A stretch of 64,000 nucleotides of DNA. Origin: M3007 sp041736625. Its GTDB lineage: Bacteria > Bacteroidota > Bacteroidia > Chitinophagales > Saprospiraceae. Under the pieces are notes generated by a model. That model saw only the letters and a program-made list of their open reading frames with translations. It made no database searches and was not told the DNA's origin. The stretch covers positions 27,366-91,365 of the forward strand of contig JBGSTG010000119.1 of the NCBI GenBank assembly GCA_041736625.1. Reading direction: 5' to 3'. Both the position numbers and the translations under genes were made by a program. Below, piece by piece: positions 41,711-50,796 of this stretch (the first letter of the stretch is position 1; each line of letters starts with the position of its first letter).

Positions 41711-41847
41711 TACGTGTCTTTTTTTACAGTACAACAGTTGAACGCCGGCGGTGTTTTTTCAAAAAGGGCAAAAAAACAGCCCTGGCGTATGTCCAAACTG
41801 CTGTTATTTTGTATATTCGTTTAACGAAGGATTCAGAATCCAATTTC

Positions 41848-44800
41848 ATGAGCCGATTTGCCTGGATTTTTCTCTGTGGGTTGTTGACAACAGGTGTCTT
41901 CGGACAAGCGCCTGTCCTGGTGGTGGACAGCATCCGGCAGGTACCTTGCCAGGGCGCCGTTGGCGGTTCCGTCTGGGCATCCGCTACCGGCGGGGCGACT
42001 CCTTTTGTGTTTACCCCAAGCAACGACACGGTGGGGTACCCGACCGGGGCGTTCGTCGATTTTTTTCCGGCAGGCAACCACTTTATCGCGGTAGTGGATG
42101 CTGCCGGGGCTTCCGATACGGTTTTTTTTGCCATTACCGAACCGGATCCTTTTGATTTTCAGTTTCAGTCTGGCAGTTCCCGCTGTTTTGGCGAACCTTC
42201 GGGCAGCATCACGGTCGCCCTTGAAGGCGGAACGCCACCCTACTCCTTTTTATGGGAGAACGGCGACGCCGGTACGATTGCCGACAGTCTTCCGGCAGGC
42301 ATTCACTTTGTCACCGTTACCGATGCCTATGGGTGCCTGGCTGTTTCGGCGGCCATGGTTGGTGAACCCGCGCCTATTCTAGTCGACAGTTTTATTGTGA
42401 AAAACGTTGCTTGTTTTGGCGATTCCACCGGATCGGTGTTCGTCTTGCCCGTTGGCGGTACAGGGCCATTTTCGTATGTGTGGAACAATGGCGTGACAAT
42501 ACCCGCTGCCGGCGCTTTGGCAGCAGGCGTCTATGTAGTGACGGTTACTGATCAAAACAGCTGCACCGGCACAGGGGCAGCAGAGGTCACCCAGCCACCT
42601 CAATTACAAATTTTCCTGCAACAGATCCTTTCGACTACCTGCCGCGACACCTGCGACGGCAGCGCCGGTATAAACATCGTGGGAGGAAGTCCCGGATATT
42701 CCATCCACTGGGGTGTGCCGGGCGTTTCGCCGGAAAGTCTGTTTATCCATATATTGTGTGCCGGAGAGTACACCGTCGTGGCAACTGATTCGGCGGGCTG
42801 CACGGCATCCCTGGCCTTTGACATCAGCAGTCCACCGCCCCTTTCCCTTCAGTTGCAGATACAGCCGCCGACCTGCGCGGGAGCGTCCGACTGGCGAGCA
42901 CAGGCAACTGCTTTGGGGGGCACGCTCCCGTACGCCTATGCCTGGAGCACAGGTCAGACAGGCGCCACAGCGGATTCGCTGCCCTGCGGGGCGATCCGCG
43001 TGGTCGTTCAGGATTCAAACCAATGCAGCATAAGCGGGCTGGATAGCCTGCCTTGTGTTCCACCGCTGCTGGTGGACAGCCTTTCGGTCGATCCTGTCCG
43101 TTGTTTTGGCGGCGCCGACGGCCGTATTTCCGTGCGTCCAACCGGAGGGCAACCGCCCTATGCCTATTTGTGGAGCGACCCGAATGTGCAAACCACCGAG
43201 GTGGCGTCGAACCTGCTTCCGGGGTCATACACCGTTACAATAACAGACGACTATGGCTGCCGTTTGGTGGTGCCGGCAACCGTCACCGAGCCGTTGCCGC
43301 TTAATGCGGGCCTTCAGGCCCTCGATGCCGTGTGCACAGGCGAAAACAATGGATCTGTGTTTGTCTCGGTTTCCGGAGGCAACCCGCCTTACCTGTACGT
43401 TTGGAATACGGGCGCCGGCGCCAACCCGCTGACCGGGCTTGGCCCGGGCGTTTATTTCGCCACCGTAACCGACACGAAAGGTTGCACGACAACCACGCCG
43501 CCGGGGTCTGTCGCCGAACCCGCTGAGCCGATCGCGCTAATGGTGGCACAAACACGCGCCAGTTGTTTCGGCCAAAACAACGGGGCAGCCGAAGCCTCCG
43601 TCTCGGGCAGCAACGGCCCGCCGTATGCGTTCGCGTGGAGCAACGGGCAGTCCGGCCCGTCGGCAACCGGACTGGCGCCGGGCAGTTATGCCGTCACGGC
43701 TACCGACGCACGCGGGTGCAGCGTCGCCGAAACGGTGGCGGTGGTGGCTTTGGACAGCATCCGCATCAATGTTATTTTTGCTAAACCCACCTGTCGTGGG
43801 TATACAGACGGCCGGGCCGCCATCAACCTTGTACAAGGCGGGGCCGGCATGGGCGATACGAGTTTGTACACCTACACCTGGAGCGTGCCGGACAATCCCG
43901 GCACTTTGCTCATCGATAGTCTGGTCGGCAACACGGACTACCAGGTCACCGTAACCGACTTACAGGGGTGCACGGCGGCTACCGGATTTTTTTTACCCGA
44001 CGCCGAAACCATTCGCCTGTTCACATACACAACCGACGTTTCCTGTTCGGGAGACAGTACCGGAGCGGCAGGCATTTCCAGTGTGCAGGGGGATCACCCG
44101 GTGGTGTCGTACAGCTGGACTACCGGAAGCCAGGCAACTGCTTTGACGGCCATTCCGGCAGGCGACTACGGGGTGACGGTTACCGACTCCCGAGGCTGCC
44201 GCGCCGACACCATGCTCCGTGTGCTGGAACCTTTGCCCCTGCAGGTTGCATTTGACGTCAACCCGCTGTTGTGTTTTCAGGGAAATGATGCGGCCATTCG
44301 CGCTGTGGTATCTGGTGGTGTGCCGGCATACGATTTTTCATGGAACAACGGCGCTACCACCGATCTGCTGGCCGGCATAGGCGCCGGAACCTACGTCCTT
44401 CGGGTGCTGGACGCCAAGGGCTGCCTTCTGGTGGATAGCATAATGATTACGGCGCCTCCGGAACCGGGTTATTCGGTGACCGGAATTCCGCCGGATTGTT
44501 TTGGCGGGCGCAACGGCAGTATAGTCGTTGAACCTCAAAATCTGGTTCCGCCCATCCGGTACCGTCTGAATGAAAAACCATTCGGCAGTAGTTCGGCATT
44601 TAAAAACCTGGCGTCCGGGTTGCATGTCTTGCAAATCAGGGATGGCAATGGCTGTACGTACACCGACACGGTATGGCTGGCAGAACCCTTGCCGATCCAG
44701 GTGGATCTGGGCGCCGATACGGTGATTCGGGCCGGCGATACCCTTGTGTTGACGGCCAACGTTTCCGGGGCTTCGGCCCCTGTGGAATACGCCTGGTCGA

Positions 44801-45246
44801 GCGTCCTGGTAGCAAAAACGGCCTGTGTCGATCCGGAATGCGCCGAGCTGACCGTGGCGCCATTGCAGCCCAATACCTACCGTGTGCGGGTGACCGATGC
44901 CAGGGGATGCACGGGAGAAGCAGCAATACGGGTGGCGGTGGATCAAAGCCGGATGCTGTACGTGCCGACAGCCTTCAGTCCAAACGGCGATCAAAACAAC
45001 GATCTGTTGTTGGTGCACGGCCCGGAGAAAGGGGTAGCGGAAATTTCGCATTTTTCGGTTTACAACCGTTGGGGGGAAGCCGTATACACCGACCAGCAAT
45101 TTTTGCCCAATAACGCCAACCGTGGCTGGGATGGCCTGTTCAGGGGCAGACCTTGCGACCCCGGCGTTTATGCATGGATGCTTGAGGTGGTATACATCGA
45201 CGGGCAAATTGGTATCTTTACGGGCAATACGACCCTGTTACGTTAA
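41848..45246 (+). CDS. SprB-repeat adhesin with type B T9SS sorting domain
   Basis: A 1132-residue surface protein. After a signal peptide ending TTGVFGQ come about twelve SprB-type repeats of roughly 75 residues. Each starts at a Cys (CFGEPSGSI, CFGDSTGSV, CFGGADGRI, CSGDSTGAA, CFQGNDAAI and so on), with GG-x-PPY-x-W in the middle and VTVTD-x-GC-x-EP at the end. A final Ig-like module precedes the C-terminal gliding motility-associated domain: VPTAFSPNGDQNNDLL, FSVYNRWGEAVY, GWDGLFRGRPCDPGVYAW. Such type B cargo is exported by type IX secretion with help of a PorP/SprF protein, encoded 21 bases downstream. Likely a cell-surface adhesin for gliding or attachment. Confidence 0.93.
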   Translation: MSRFAWIFLCGLLTTGVFGQAPVLVVDSIRQVPCQGAVGGSVWASATGGATPFVFTPSNDTVGYPTGAFVDFFPAGNHFIAVVDAAGASDTVFFAITEPDPFDFQFQSGSSRCFGEPSGSITVALEGGTPPYSFLWENGDAGTIADSLPAGIHFVTVTDAYGCLAVSAAMVGEPAPILVDSFIVKNVACFGDSTGSVFVLPVGGTGPFSYVWNNGVTIPAAGALAAGVYVVTVTDQNSCTGTGAAEVTQPPQLQIFLQQILSTTCRDTCDGSAGINIVGGSPGYSIHWGVPGVSPESLFIHILCAGEYTVVATDSAGCTASLAFDISSPPPLSLQLQIQPPTCAGASDWRAQATALGGTLPYAYAWSTGQTGATADSLPCGAIRVVVQDSNQCSISGLDSLPCVPPLLVDSLSVDPVRCFGGADGRISVRPTGGQPPYAYLWSDPNVQTTEVASNLLPGSYTVTITDDYGCRLVVPATVTEPLPLNAGLQALDAVCTGENNGSVFVSVSGGNPPYLYVWNTGAGANPLTGLGPGVYFATVTDTKGCTTTTPPGSVAEPAEPIALMVAQTRASCFGQNNGAAEASVSGSNGPPYAFAWSNGQSGPSATGLAPGSYAVTATDARGCSVAETVAVVALDSIRINVIFAKPTCRGYTDGRAAINLVQGGAGMGDTSLYTYTWSVPDNPGTLLIDSLVGNTDYQVTVTDLQGCTAATGFFLPDAETIRLFTYTTDVSCSGDSTGAAGISSVQGDHPVVSYSWTTGSQATALTAIPAGDYGVTVTDSRGCRADTMLRVLEPLPLQVAFDVNPLLCFQGNDAAIRAVVSGGVPAYDFSWNNGATTDLLAGIGAGTYVLRVLDAKGCLLVDSIMITAPPEPGYSVTGIPPDCFGGRNGSIVVEPQNLVPPIRYRLNEKPFGSSSAFKNLASGLHVLQIRDGNGCTYTDTVWLAEPLPIQVDLGADTVIRAGDTLVLTANVSGASAPVEYAWSSVLVAKTACVDPECAELTVAPLQPNTYRVRVTDARGCTGEAAIRVAVDQSRMLYVPTAFSPNGDQNNDLLLVHGPEKGVAEISHFSVYNRWGEAVYTDQQFLPNNANRGWDGLFRGRPCDPGVYAWMLEVVYIDGQIGIFTGNTTLLR

Positions 45247-45267
45247 CTTTCAATCCAGCTCATTTCC

Positions 45268-46332
45268 ATGACCATCCCGTCTTCCTTTTTATGCCGATTG
45301 CTCCCGGGCGTGTTTTGTTGTTTTGCTTTTTTCGACATCCGGGCGCAGGATCCGCATTTTTCCCAGTTTTACCACACCCCCTGGAACCTCAACCCGGCCA
45401 TGACGGGGCTGCACAATGGCAGTTGGCGCGCTTCGCTCATTTACCGCGACCAGTGGGGCAGCATTTTGGCACAGGAGCCATTCCGCACCTTTTCGGCGTC
45501 GGCCGACGGTAGAATTCCGGTGGGTCGGTTCGACCACCTGGGGGTGGGCATCGGCGCTTTGCACGACGAAGCCGGCACAGCGCGGTATACACTGAACAAC
45601 ATGCACGCCAGCGGCGCTTATCTGCGCAGGCTGTCGGGCAAACCCAGACGGGCAAGCCATTACCTCGGCGCCGGTTTTCAGGTGGGCGCAGGGCAAAACA
45701 ACATCGAATGGAGCCGGCTGTGGTTTAGTCGCCAGTTTGATCCGGTGACCGAAACACCCGATTTGGGCGCCGGAAATGGAGAACCAAACGCGAATGCTTC
45801 CGGGAATATCTGGCTGGACTTCAACGCCGGGATTGTCTGGTATACTTTGCTTAAAAACGATGGCTTTATTTTGGCCGGCGCAGCCCTCCATCACCTGAAT
45901 GAGCCGGTGGTATCGTTGATTGACGATTTTTCAGAAACCCTTTACAGGCGGGTCTCCCTGCACGCCTCGGGTCATTTTCCTATTGCCAATGAACTGGCCT
46001 TGCTCCCCGGTGTCTTGTGGATGGGCCAGGGTCCTGCACAGCAAATCAACCTGGGGTCGAACATCCGGTACGGCAACGCTGATAACCGCGAAATGGCGCT
46101 GCGCACAGGCGCCTGGCTGCGGTTGGCCAACCGGCTGGAGGAGGGTATCCGGCCTGAAGCAGTGGTGGTAACGGGAATGTTCGAGTTGGACCGGTGGATG
46201 CTGGGGCTTAGTTACGACATCACCGTATCCTCGTTGGGACAGGCCAACAGCAACCGGGGTGCGTTCGAGATCAGCCTGAGTTATGTGCATCCGGGTACAC
46301 GTAAAGGAAAGGTGTTGTGCCCGTCGCTTTAA
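45268..46332 (+). CDS. PorP/SprF family type IX secretion system membrane protein
   Basis: A 354-residue outer-membrane beta-barrel protein. Signal peptide ending DIRAQ, then the family opening DPHFSQFYHTPWNLNPAMTG and ASLIYRDQWGS. Alternating hydrophobic strands run to the end (LDRWMLGLSYDITVSSL, AFEISLSYVHPG). Family members are needed for export or surface anchoring of the SprB-like protein encoded beside them; here the adhesin is immediately upstream in the same operon. A second family member lies at the left edge of the window. Confidence 0.94.
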   Translation: MTIPSSFLCRLLPGVFCCFAFFDIRAQDPHFSQFYHTPWNLNPAMTGLHNGSWRASLIYRDQWGSILAQEPFRTFSASADGRIPVGRFDHLGVGIGALHDEAGTARYTLNNMHASGAYLRRLSGKPRRASHYLGAGFQVGAGQNNIEWSRLWFSRQFDPVTETPDLGAGNGEPNANASGNIWLDFNAGIVWYTLLKNDGFILAGAALHHLNEPVVSLIDDFSETLYRRVSLHASGHFPIANELALLPGVLWMGQGPAQQINLGSNIRYGNADNREMALRTGAWLRLANRLEEGIRPEAVVVTGMFELDRWMLGLSYDITVSSLGQANSNRGAFEISLSYVHPGTRKGKVLCPSL

Positions 46333-46350
46333 CTATACAAGTTTTACACC

Positions 46351-47277
46351 ATGTTTAAGTCGCATTTTTTTCCAATAGTGCTGGCGCTGGGTATGGCAGC
46401 TTGCGCAGCGCCACCTGCCGACCCTGGTCTGAAGGAAGCCAGTCGGGTAACCATCGACTCCTTCCCTTCTGTCCATGTAGACGCCCGACGGGTTGATGTG
46501 TGGTTGCCGGCGGGGTATGCAAAAAACGCTGCCGGCCACTATGCGGTGTTGTACATGCACGACGGGCAAAATTTGTTCGACACCACCCTGGCCTTCGGGC
46601 ACGAGGAGTGGAAAATCGATGAAGTGGCTTCCCGCATGCTCGAGGCAGACAGTCTGCGCCCATTTATCGTGGTCGGCATTTGGAACACGCCCAAACGGTT
46701 CCGGGAATACGCACCTGCCAAGCCTTTTGACGATACCCCGGCATCCTACCAGGAGCGCCTGGGCGCCGAACGGGGGAAAGGCGCGCTGGCAGACGCGTAT
46801 TTGCTTTTTTTGACCCGGGAACTCAAACCATTTATCGATTCCGTTTATGGGTGCAGCCGTCGCCGCGAAGACACCTATATGATGGGCTCCAGCATGGGCG
46901 GGTTGGTCTCCTTGTACGCTGTTTTGGAATATCCGGATGTGTTTGCAGGAGCCGGATGTGTATCGACCCACTGGCCTTTGAGCCTTCTTCAGAACGACAC
47001 GGTCTTTTCTCGGGCCATGGGCAGGTACTTGTGGTCAAAATTACCGGAAGCCGGCAACCCCAAATTGTATTTCGACTACGGCACGGTTGCACTGGACAGC
47101 CTGTACCCGCCCCATCAAATGTACATAGACAGCCTTTTACGGGCGATCTCATACCCTGCCGACTTGTGGACAAGTCGTAAGTTTGCCGGCGAATCGCATT
47201 CCGAAGCCTCCTGGTCGAAGCGGGTGCATGAACCGTTGTATTTCTTATTACAAAAAAAACCGGCAAACCAACAATGA
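46351..47277 (+). CDS. esterase-like alpha/beta hydrolase lipoprotein
   Basis: A 308-residue envelope enzyme of the putative esterase (Fes/IroE/YieL-like) family. Lipobox MAAC with Cys18. Core motifs are AVLYMHDGQNLFD near 65-77, oxyanion region IVVGIWNTPKRFREYAP, nucleophile GSSMGG at 179-184 (S181), Asp in LYFDYGTVALDS and His in FAGESHSEASW. Substrates in the family include trilactone siderophores, feruloyl-polysaccharides and acyl sugars. Ends in an ATGA overlap with the next gene, so translation is coupled. Confidence 0.9.
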   Translation: MFKSHFFPIVLALGMAACAAPPADPGLKEASRVTIDSFPSVHVDARRVDVWLPAGYAKNAAGHYAVLYMHDGQNLFDTTLAFGHEEWKIDEVASRMLEADSLRPFIVVGIWNTPKRFREYAPAKPFDDTPASYQERLGAERGKGALADAYLLFLTRELKPFIDSVYGCSRRREDTYMMGSSMGGLVSLYAVLEYPDVFAGAGCVSTHWPLSLLQNDTVFSRAMGRYLWSKLPEAGNPKLYFDYGTVALDSLYPPHQMYIDSLLRAISYPADLWTSRKFAGESHSEASWSKRVHEPLYFLLQKKPANQQ

Positions 47278-48068
47278 AGTATGCTTTTATGCTGGTCGCC
47301 CTGCTGACCTTAGCTTTTGCCCGCAGTCAGTCTGCTGCCATCCCTATCGGCCAGATTCAGCTGTTTGAGCCATTGTCTGTAAAAGGCCAGAAAAGGCCCG
47401 TCCAGCAACCAGCCGCACCGCTAGTGCCCAAAAACGTGACGTATTGGGCCATTTGGATTGTGATTACACTGGCCATTTTTTTTGCCGTTCGGATCATGTA
47501 CCTGAATGGCGGATGGGGACTGAAAGTTTTTGCCGTTGTCCTTTTTTTAGCGGGCCTGACCGGCGTTTCCTACCTGATGATGATGATCCGGTTCTTTGAC
47601 TACGATCAGCGCAACATCCAACCGGAACAGATCGCCATTGCTGACTTTTACAAGATGAACCAACAGCTTGGTATAGAAACACCCTATCACCAGATCCTTT
47701 TCGACGATGGTTTTCGCATAGCGATTGGCGCCGGAGAAAACGGGCTGGTGATCGCTGATTACAAAGAGAACAAAGGCATGGTCTTTCCATTGTCGAAAGT
47801 TGACACCATTTTGGTGGAAGAGGGCGACCCGGCGGCCCTGACTGCTTTGCCGGAAAACGGCCCGGCTGCCTGGTCTATTGAAACGGACGAGGCGCGCGCA
47901 GCGCATGGGGGTCAGTTGCAACAAATACAAATCGTGTTCAAGGAAACGCAGCCATGGGCCGTGACCATCCGGTTCCGACAGACCGGGTACCCACAAGCCA
48001 CAGCATCAGACTTGCAGGAAATGCTCATGGGCAGCATCGACTACTATCAAAACAACCATCCGGAATAA
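47274..48068 (+). CDS. membrane protein of unknown function
   Basis: A 264-residue protein with a cleavable-looking N-terminal signal (LVALLTLAFARSQSAAIP), two transmembrane helices close together (WAIWIVITLAIFFAVRIMYL and VFAVVLFLAGLTGVSYLMMM, about 60-105), and a soluble C-terminal domain of about 150 residues. That domain resembles a PH-like fold (GFRIAIGAGENGLVIADYKENKG, VDTILVEEGDP). I do not recognise the family. ATG overlaps the esterase stop; 3 bases separate it from the thioesterase gene, so all three form one operon. Confidence 0.65.
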   Translation: MKYAFMLVALLTLAFARSQSAAIPIGQIQLFEPLSVKGQKRPVQQPAAPLVPKNVTYWAIWIVITLAIFFAVRIMYLNGGWGLKVFAVVLFLAGLTGVSYLMMMIRFFDYDQRNIQPEQIAIADFYKMNQQLGIETPYHQILFDDGFRIAIGAGENGLVIADYKENKGMVFPLSKVDTILVEEGDPAALTALPENGPAAWSIETDEARAAHGGQLQQIQIVFKETQPWAVTIRFRQTGYPQATASDLQEMLMGSIDYYQNNHPE

Positions 48069-48071
48069 CCC

Positions 48072-48518
48072 ATGCCAGAACTGGTTCCATTTTCCATGCC
48101 CGTTTCGCTCCGTTGGGCCGATTTCGACCTGAACGGCCACCTCCGTCATTCGGTCTACTACGATTTTGGCGCCGCCGCCCGGGTTCAGATGCTCGACCAG
48201 TGCGGACTAACGCTCGAAAAGATGCTTGAACACCGTATTGGACCAGTGCTTTTCCGCGAAGAAGCCGTTTTCAGGAAAGAAGTCCGGTGGGGCGATGAAC
48301 TCCGCATAACCCTGTGGGTTACCCGGTTGAAAAGAGATTTTTCGCGTTTCACCTTCCGGCACGAGCTGTTAAAGGCCGATGACAGTCTGGCGGCCGTCAT
48401 GCACGTTGATGGCGCATGGATTGATATGGACCGGCGCAAACTGACCGGGTTGCCGGATTTTGGGGTAGCCCTGGCGGAAAGGATGCCGAGGAGTCTGGAT
48501 TTTGAGTGGACGGAATAA
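48072..48518 (+). CDS. hot-dog fold acyl-CoA thioesterase
   Basis: A 148-residue protein of the 4-hydroxybenzoyl-CoA thioesterase/YbgC type. The active-site region is SLRWADFDLNGHLRHSVYYDF (13-33), with the catalytic Asp in WADFDLNGH; the substrate-binding helix and the strand VVRW-like FRKEVRWGDELRITL follow. The family hydrolyses acyl-CoA thioesters in the cytoplasm. It is the last gene of the operon; palindrome copy 3 begins 6 bases after its stop. Confidence 0.9.
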   Translation: MPELVPFSMPVSLRWADFDLNGHLRHSVYYDFGAAARVQMLDQCGLTLEKMLEHRIGPVLFREEAVFRKEVRWGDELRITLWVTRLKRDFSRFTFRHELLKADDSLAAVMHVDGAWIDMDRRKLTGLPDFGVALAERMPRSLDFEWTE

Positions 48519-48523
48519 TATAT

Positions 48524-48551
48524 TCGTCCTACGACTATACTCGTAGGACGA
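48524..48551. repeat. 28-bp palindrome (family A, copy 3), possible terminator
   Basis: Identical to copy 2: TCGTCCTACGA, CTATAC, TCGTAGGACGA. It sits between two convergent genes (thioesterase and universal stress protein) and is followed on the plus strand by CTTTTTGTTTT, so at this site it could act as an intrinsic terminator of the operon. Confidence 0.9.
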
Positions 48552-48563
48552 CTTTTTGTTTTG

Positions 48564-49391
48564 CTAGTGCGCGTCATGGAGCACCAAAAACGGAATTTTA
48601 GTTCGGTGAGCCAACTTCCGCGTGATGCTCTCAAAAAACAGGCGATTGATGAGTGAATGCTCATGCGCTACGGCCACCAGGGCATGGGCATCGGTGCTTT
48701 CCACAAAATTGGAGACTGCCTGAGCGACATCCCTGTCATGCAGGTAATGAAAATCGCATGGAATGCCTTCCAGTTTTTGGCGAAGGTTATTTTCGCGTGG
48801 TTCATTGCGCTCTTCGCCGGGCTTATCCAGGATGTGAACCACCCGTAACGTGCTCTTGCCTGTTCCAAGAAATTGCCGTAAAGTCAGCATCGATTTCTCC
48901 CCGATGGTCATGTTGTAATCAGTCGCGTACACCACGCTGCCCGTCGGCTTGAACTGTCCCCCCATCGGAATGGCCAGGAGCGGAATACGGGTGCGCGTCA
49001 TCACGCCGGCCGTGATCGACCCCAGTAACATCTCCTTGAGACCGGTAGCGCCGGTGGTACCCATCACAATCAAATCGGCTTGCATGTCTTCCGCCTCGTC
49101 GCAAATGGTGGGTACCGGGAATCCCAGCACACAGGACGAGTTCATGGGCACATCCGGAAAGCCGGCGCGCCGCTTCAGTCGCTTGAGCCAGTCGGCGAGC
49201 ACCTTGTTGCGCTGAGCGAGGTAGTCGTAGGTCCAGAACGCGTTGTAAAGGTTGCTGTCTACCCCTTCATTGGGAAATATGACGTTGATCACGTGCACCT
49301 GGGCGCCCGTTTCCCGAGCGTATGCCACGGCATAATGCAGGGCGTTGGTGGCGCACTTGGAAAAATCGATGGGAACAAGGATGGTCGGCAT
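48564..49391 (-). CDS. tandem universal stress protein
   Basis: A 275-residue cytoplasmic protein with two UspA domains. Domain 1 begins ILVPIDFSKCATNALHYAV and ends with the ATP-loop VMGTTGATGLKEMLLGSITAGV (G-2x-G-9x-G type, so probably nucleotide-binding). Domain 2 starts at about 150 (VVYATDYNMTIGEKSML) and ends LFFESITRKLAHRTKIPFLVL, lacking the full loop. Role: stress endurance, target unknown. It starts 9 bases after the adenosyltransferase stop, same strand, suggesting an operon. Confidence 0.93.
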   Translation of the reverse strand: MPTILVPIDFSKCATNALHYAVAYARETGAQVHVINVIFPNEGVDSNLYNAFWTYDYLAQRNKVLADWLKRLKRRAGFPDVPMNSSCVLGFPVPTICDEAEDMQADLIVMGTTGATGLKEMLLGSITAGVMTRTRIPLLAIPMGGQFKPTGSVVYATDYNMTIGEKSMLTLRQFLGTGKSTLRVVHILDKPGEERNEPRENNLRQKLEGIPCDFHYLHDRDVAQAVSNFVESTDAHALVAVAHEHSLINRLFFESITRKLAHRTKIPFLVLHDAH

Positions 49392-49400
49392 GGTTACAGG

Positions 49401-49952
49401 TTAAGAGCGTTTGACCCAAATGACTTCGTTGGCATGGACATCCAGGCCGATTTTGCGGGACAGCACGAAAAAGAAATCGGACAGTCGGTTGAGGTATTGC
49501 AACAAGAGCGCATCAACGGGTTGGGTGGCGCGCAGGGCGACAACCAGGCGTTCCGCCCTGCGACAAACCGTGCGGCAAATATGCGCCGCAGAAACGGAAG
49601 GATGGCCACCGGGAAGGATGAAATTTCTGAGTTCAGGCAGTTCTGCATCCATGGCATCCATTTGAGATTCCAGGAAAAGAACGTCCGCCTCCGTCAAATC
49701 GGCGGGCGGCAACGGGCGATCGGGGTCGGAAGCCAGGCTGGAGCCTATGCTGAACAAGCGGTTCTGTATCTCGAAAAGAACAGCGCGCTGGTGCGGGTCG
49801 GACAACTGATCGCGCAACGCCCCGGCAAATGCATTCAATTCATCAACAGTGCCGTACGCTTCCACCCGCAGATCGGCTTTCGATACCCTTCGGCCGCCGA
49901 ACAGGGAGGTCTCACCGGCGTCACCGGTCTTGGTGTAAATTCGAAATGGCAT
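49401..49952 (-). CDS. PduO-type cob(I)alamin adenosyltransferase
   Basis: Attaches the 5'-deoxyadenosyl group of ATP to reduced corrinoid, making coenzyme B12. The 183 residues begin MPFRIYTKTGDAGETSLFGG, the family ATP-binding motif, followed by KADLRVEAYGTVDELNAFAG, and have FILPGGHPSVSAAHICRTVCRRAER in the C-terminal half, all hallmark sequences of the trimeric PduO class. The frame opens at 49994, but family alignments start at MPFRIYTK. Divergent from yebC; upstream of the universal stress gene. Confidence 0.96.
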   Translation of the reverse strand: MPFRIYTKTGDAGETSLFGGRRVSKADLRVEAYGTVDELNAFAGALRDQLSDPHQRAVLFEIQNRLFSIGSSLASDPDRPLPPADLTEADVLFLESQMDAMDAELPELRNFILPGGHPSVSAAHICRTVCRRAERLVVALRATQPVDALLLQYLNRLSDFFFVLSRKIGLDVHANEVIWVKRS

Positions 49953-50003
49953 TTTTTTACGGGCAAAATTCCGAAAAAAAGGTTTTATACGCACCGGTTT
50001 GGC

Positions 50004-50011
50004 TATTTTTG
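50004..50011 (+). promoter_or_regulatory. candidate -7 element for yebC
   Basis: TATTTTTG is an exact TAnnTTTG match, giving a leader of about 45 bases before the yebC ATG at 50063. No well-placed -33 TTG. Confidence 0.4.
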
Positions 50012-50062
50012 CGGCGCCTTAGAAAAAAGCTTTTCTTACACTGCCTACAACATTACACAGAT

Positions 50063-50779
50063 ATGGGACGCGCGTTTGAATTCCGGAAAGAGCGTAAGTT
50101 TAAACGTTGGGCCGGCATGGCCAAAACCTTCACCCGCATCGGCCGGGAGATCAACCTGGCGGTAAAAGCCGGCGGGGCAAATGCGGAGTACAACTCCCGG
50201 CTGCGGCTGGCCATCCAGAATGCCAAGGCAGCCAACATGCCCAAGGCGAACGTGGAGAACGCCATCAAAAAAGCCAGCGGTAAAGACGCCGAGAACTTCC
50301 AGGAGGTCGTCTACGAAGGTTACGGCCCCCACGGCATCGCCATTCTCGTAGAAACAGCCACCGATAACCCCACGCGCACCGTGGCCAATTTGCGCATGTA
50401 TTTCGATCGCGGCGGCGGCGCTCTGGGCAATTCCGGTTCGGTAGGGTACATGTTCAACCACAAAGGGGTGTTTAAAATAAAGGCCGAAGGTCGCGACTGG
50501 GATGAGCTGGAACTCGAACTCATCGACGCCGGTCTGGAAGAAATCAAACGCGAAGACGACGAAGTGGTGCTGCTCACCGATTTCGCCAACTTCGGCGCCA
50601 TGCAAAAGGCCCTTGAAGACCGGAATATAGAAACCAGCAGCGCCCAGGCGGAATGGATCCCCACCATGACCAAAAAACTCGGCGATTCCGAAGTGGAACA
50701 AATGATCAAACTGCTGGATAAACTGGAAGAGGACGACGACGTGCTCAACGTGTTCCATACCATGGACATGAGCGAATAG
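50063..50779 (+). CDS. yebC: YebC/PmpR family protein
   Basis: A 238-residue protein of the YebC/TACO1 family, which acts in translation of difficult motifs or as a DNA-binding regulator. It begins MGRAFEFRKERKFKRWAGMA, then NMPKANVENAIKKASG, YEGYGPHGIAILVE, ATDNPTRTVANLR, all diagnostic. C-terminal acidic helix LLDKLEEDDDVLNVFH completes the fold. The frame is open far upstream to 49829, overlapping the divergent adenosyltransferase; the ATG at 50063 is the family start. Confidence 0.96.
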   Translation: MGRAFEFRKERKFKRWAGMAKTFTRIGREINLAVKAGGANAEYNSRLRLAIQNAKAANMPKANVENAIKKASGKDAENFQEVVYEGYGPHGIAILVETATDNPTRTVANLRMYFDRGGGALGNSGSVGYMFNHKGVFKIKAEGRDWDELELELIDAGLEEIKREDDEVVLLTDFANFGAMQKALEDRNIETSSAQAEWIPTMTKKLGDSEVEQMIKLLDKLEEDDDVLNVFHTMDMSE

Positions 50780-50796
50780 CAGCCGCTGCGTGCAAG

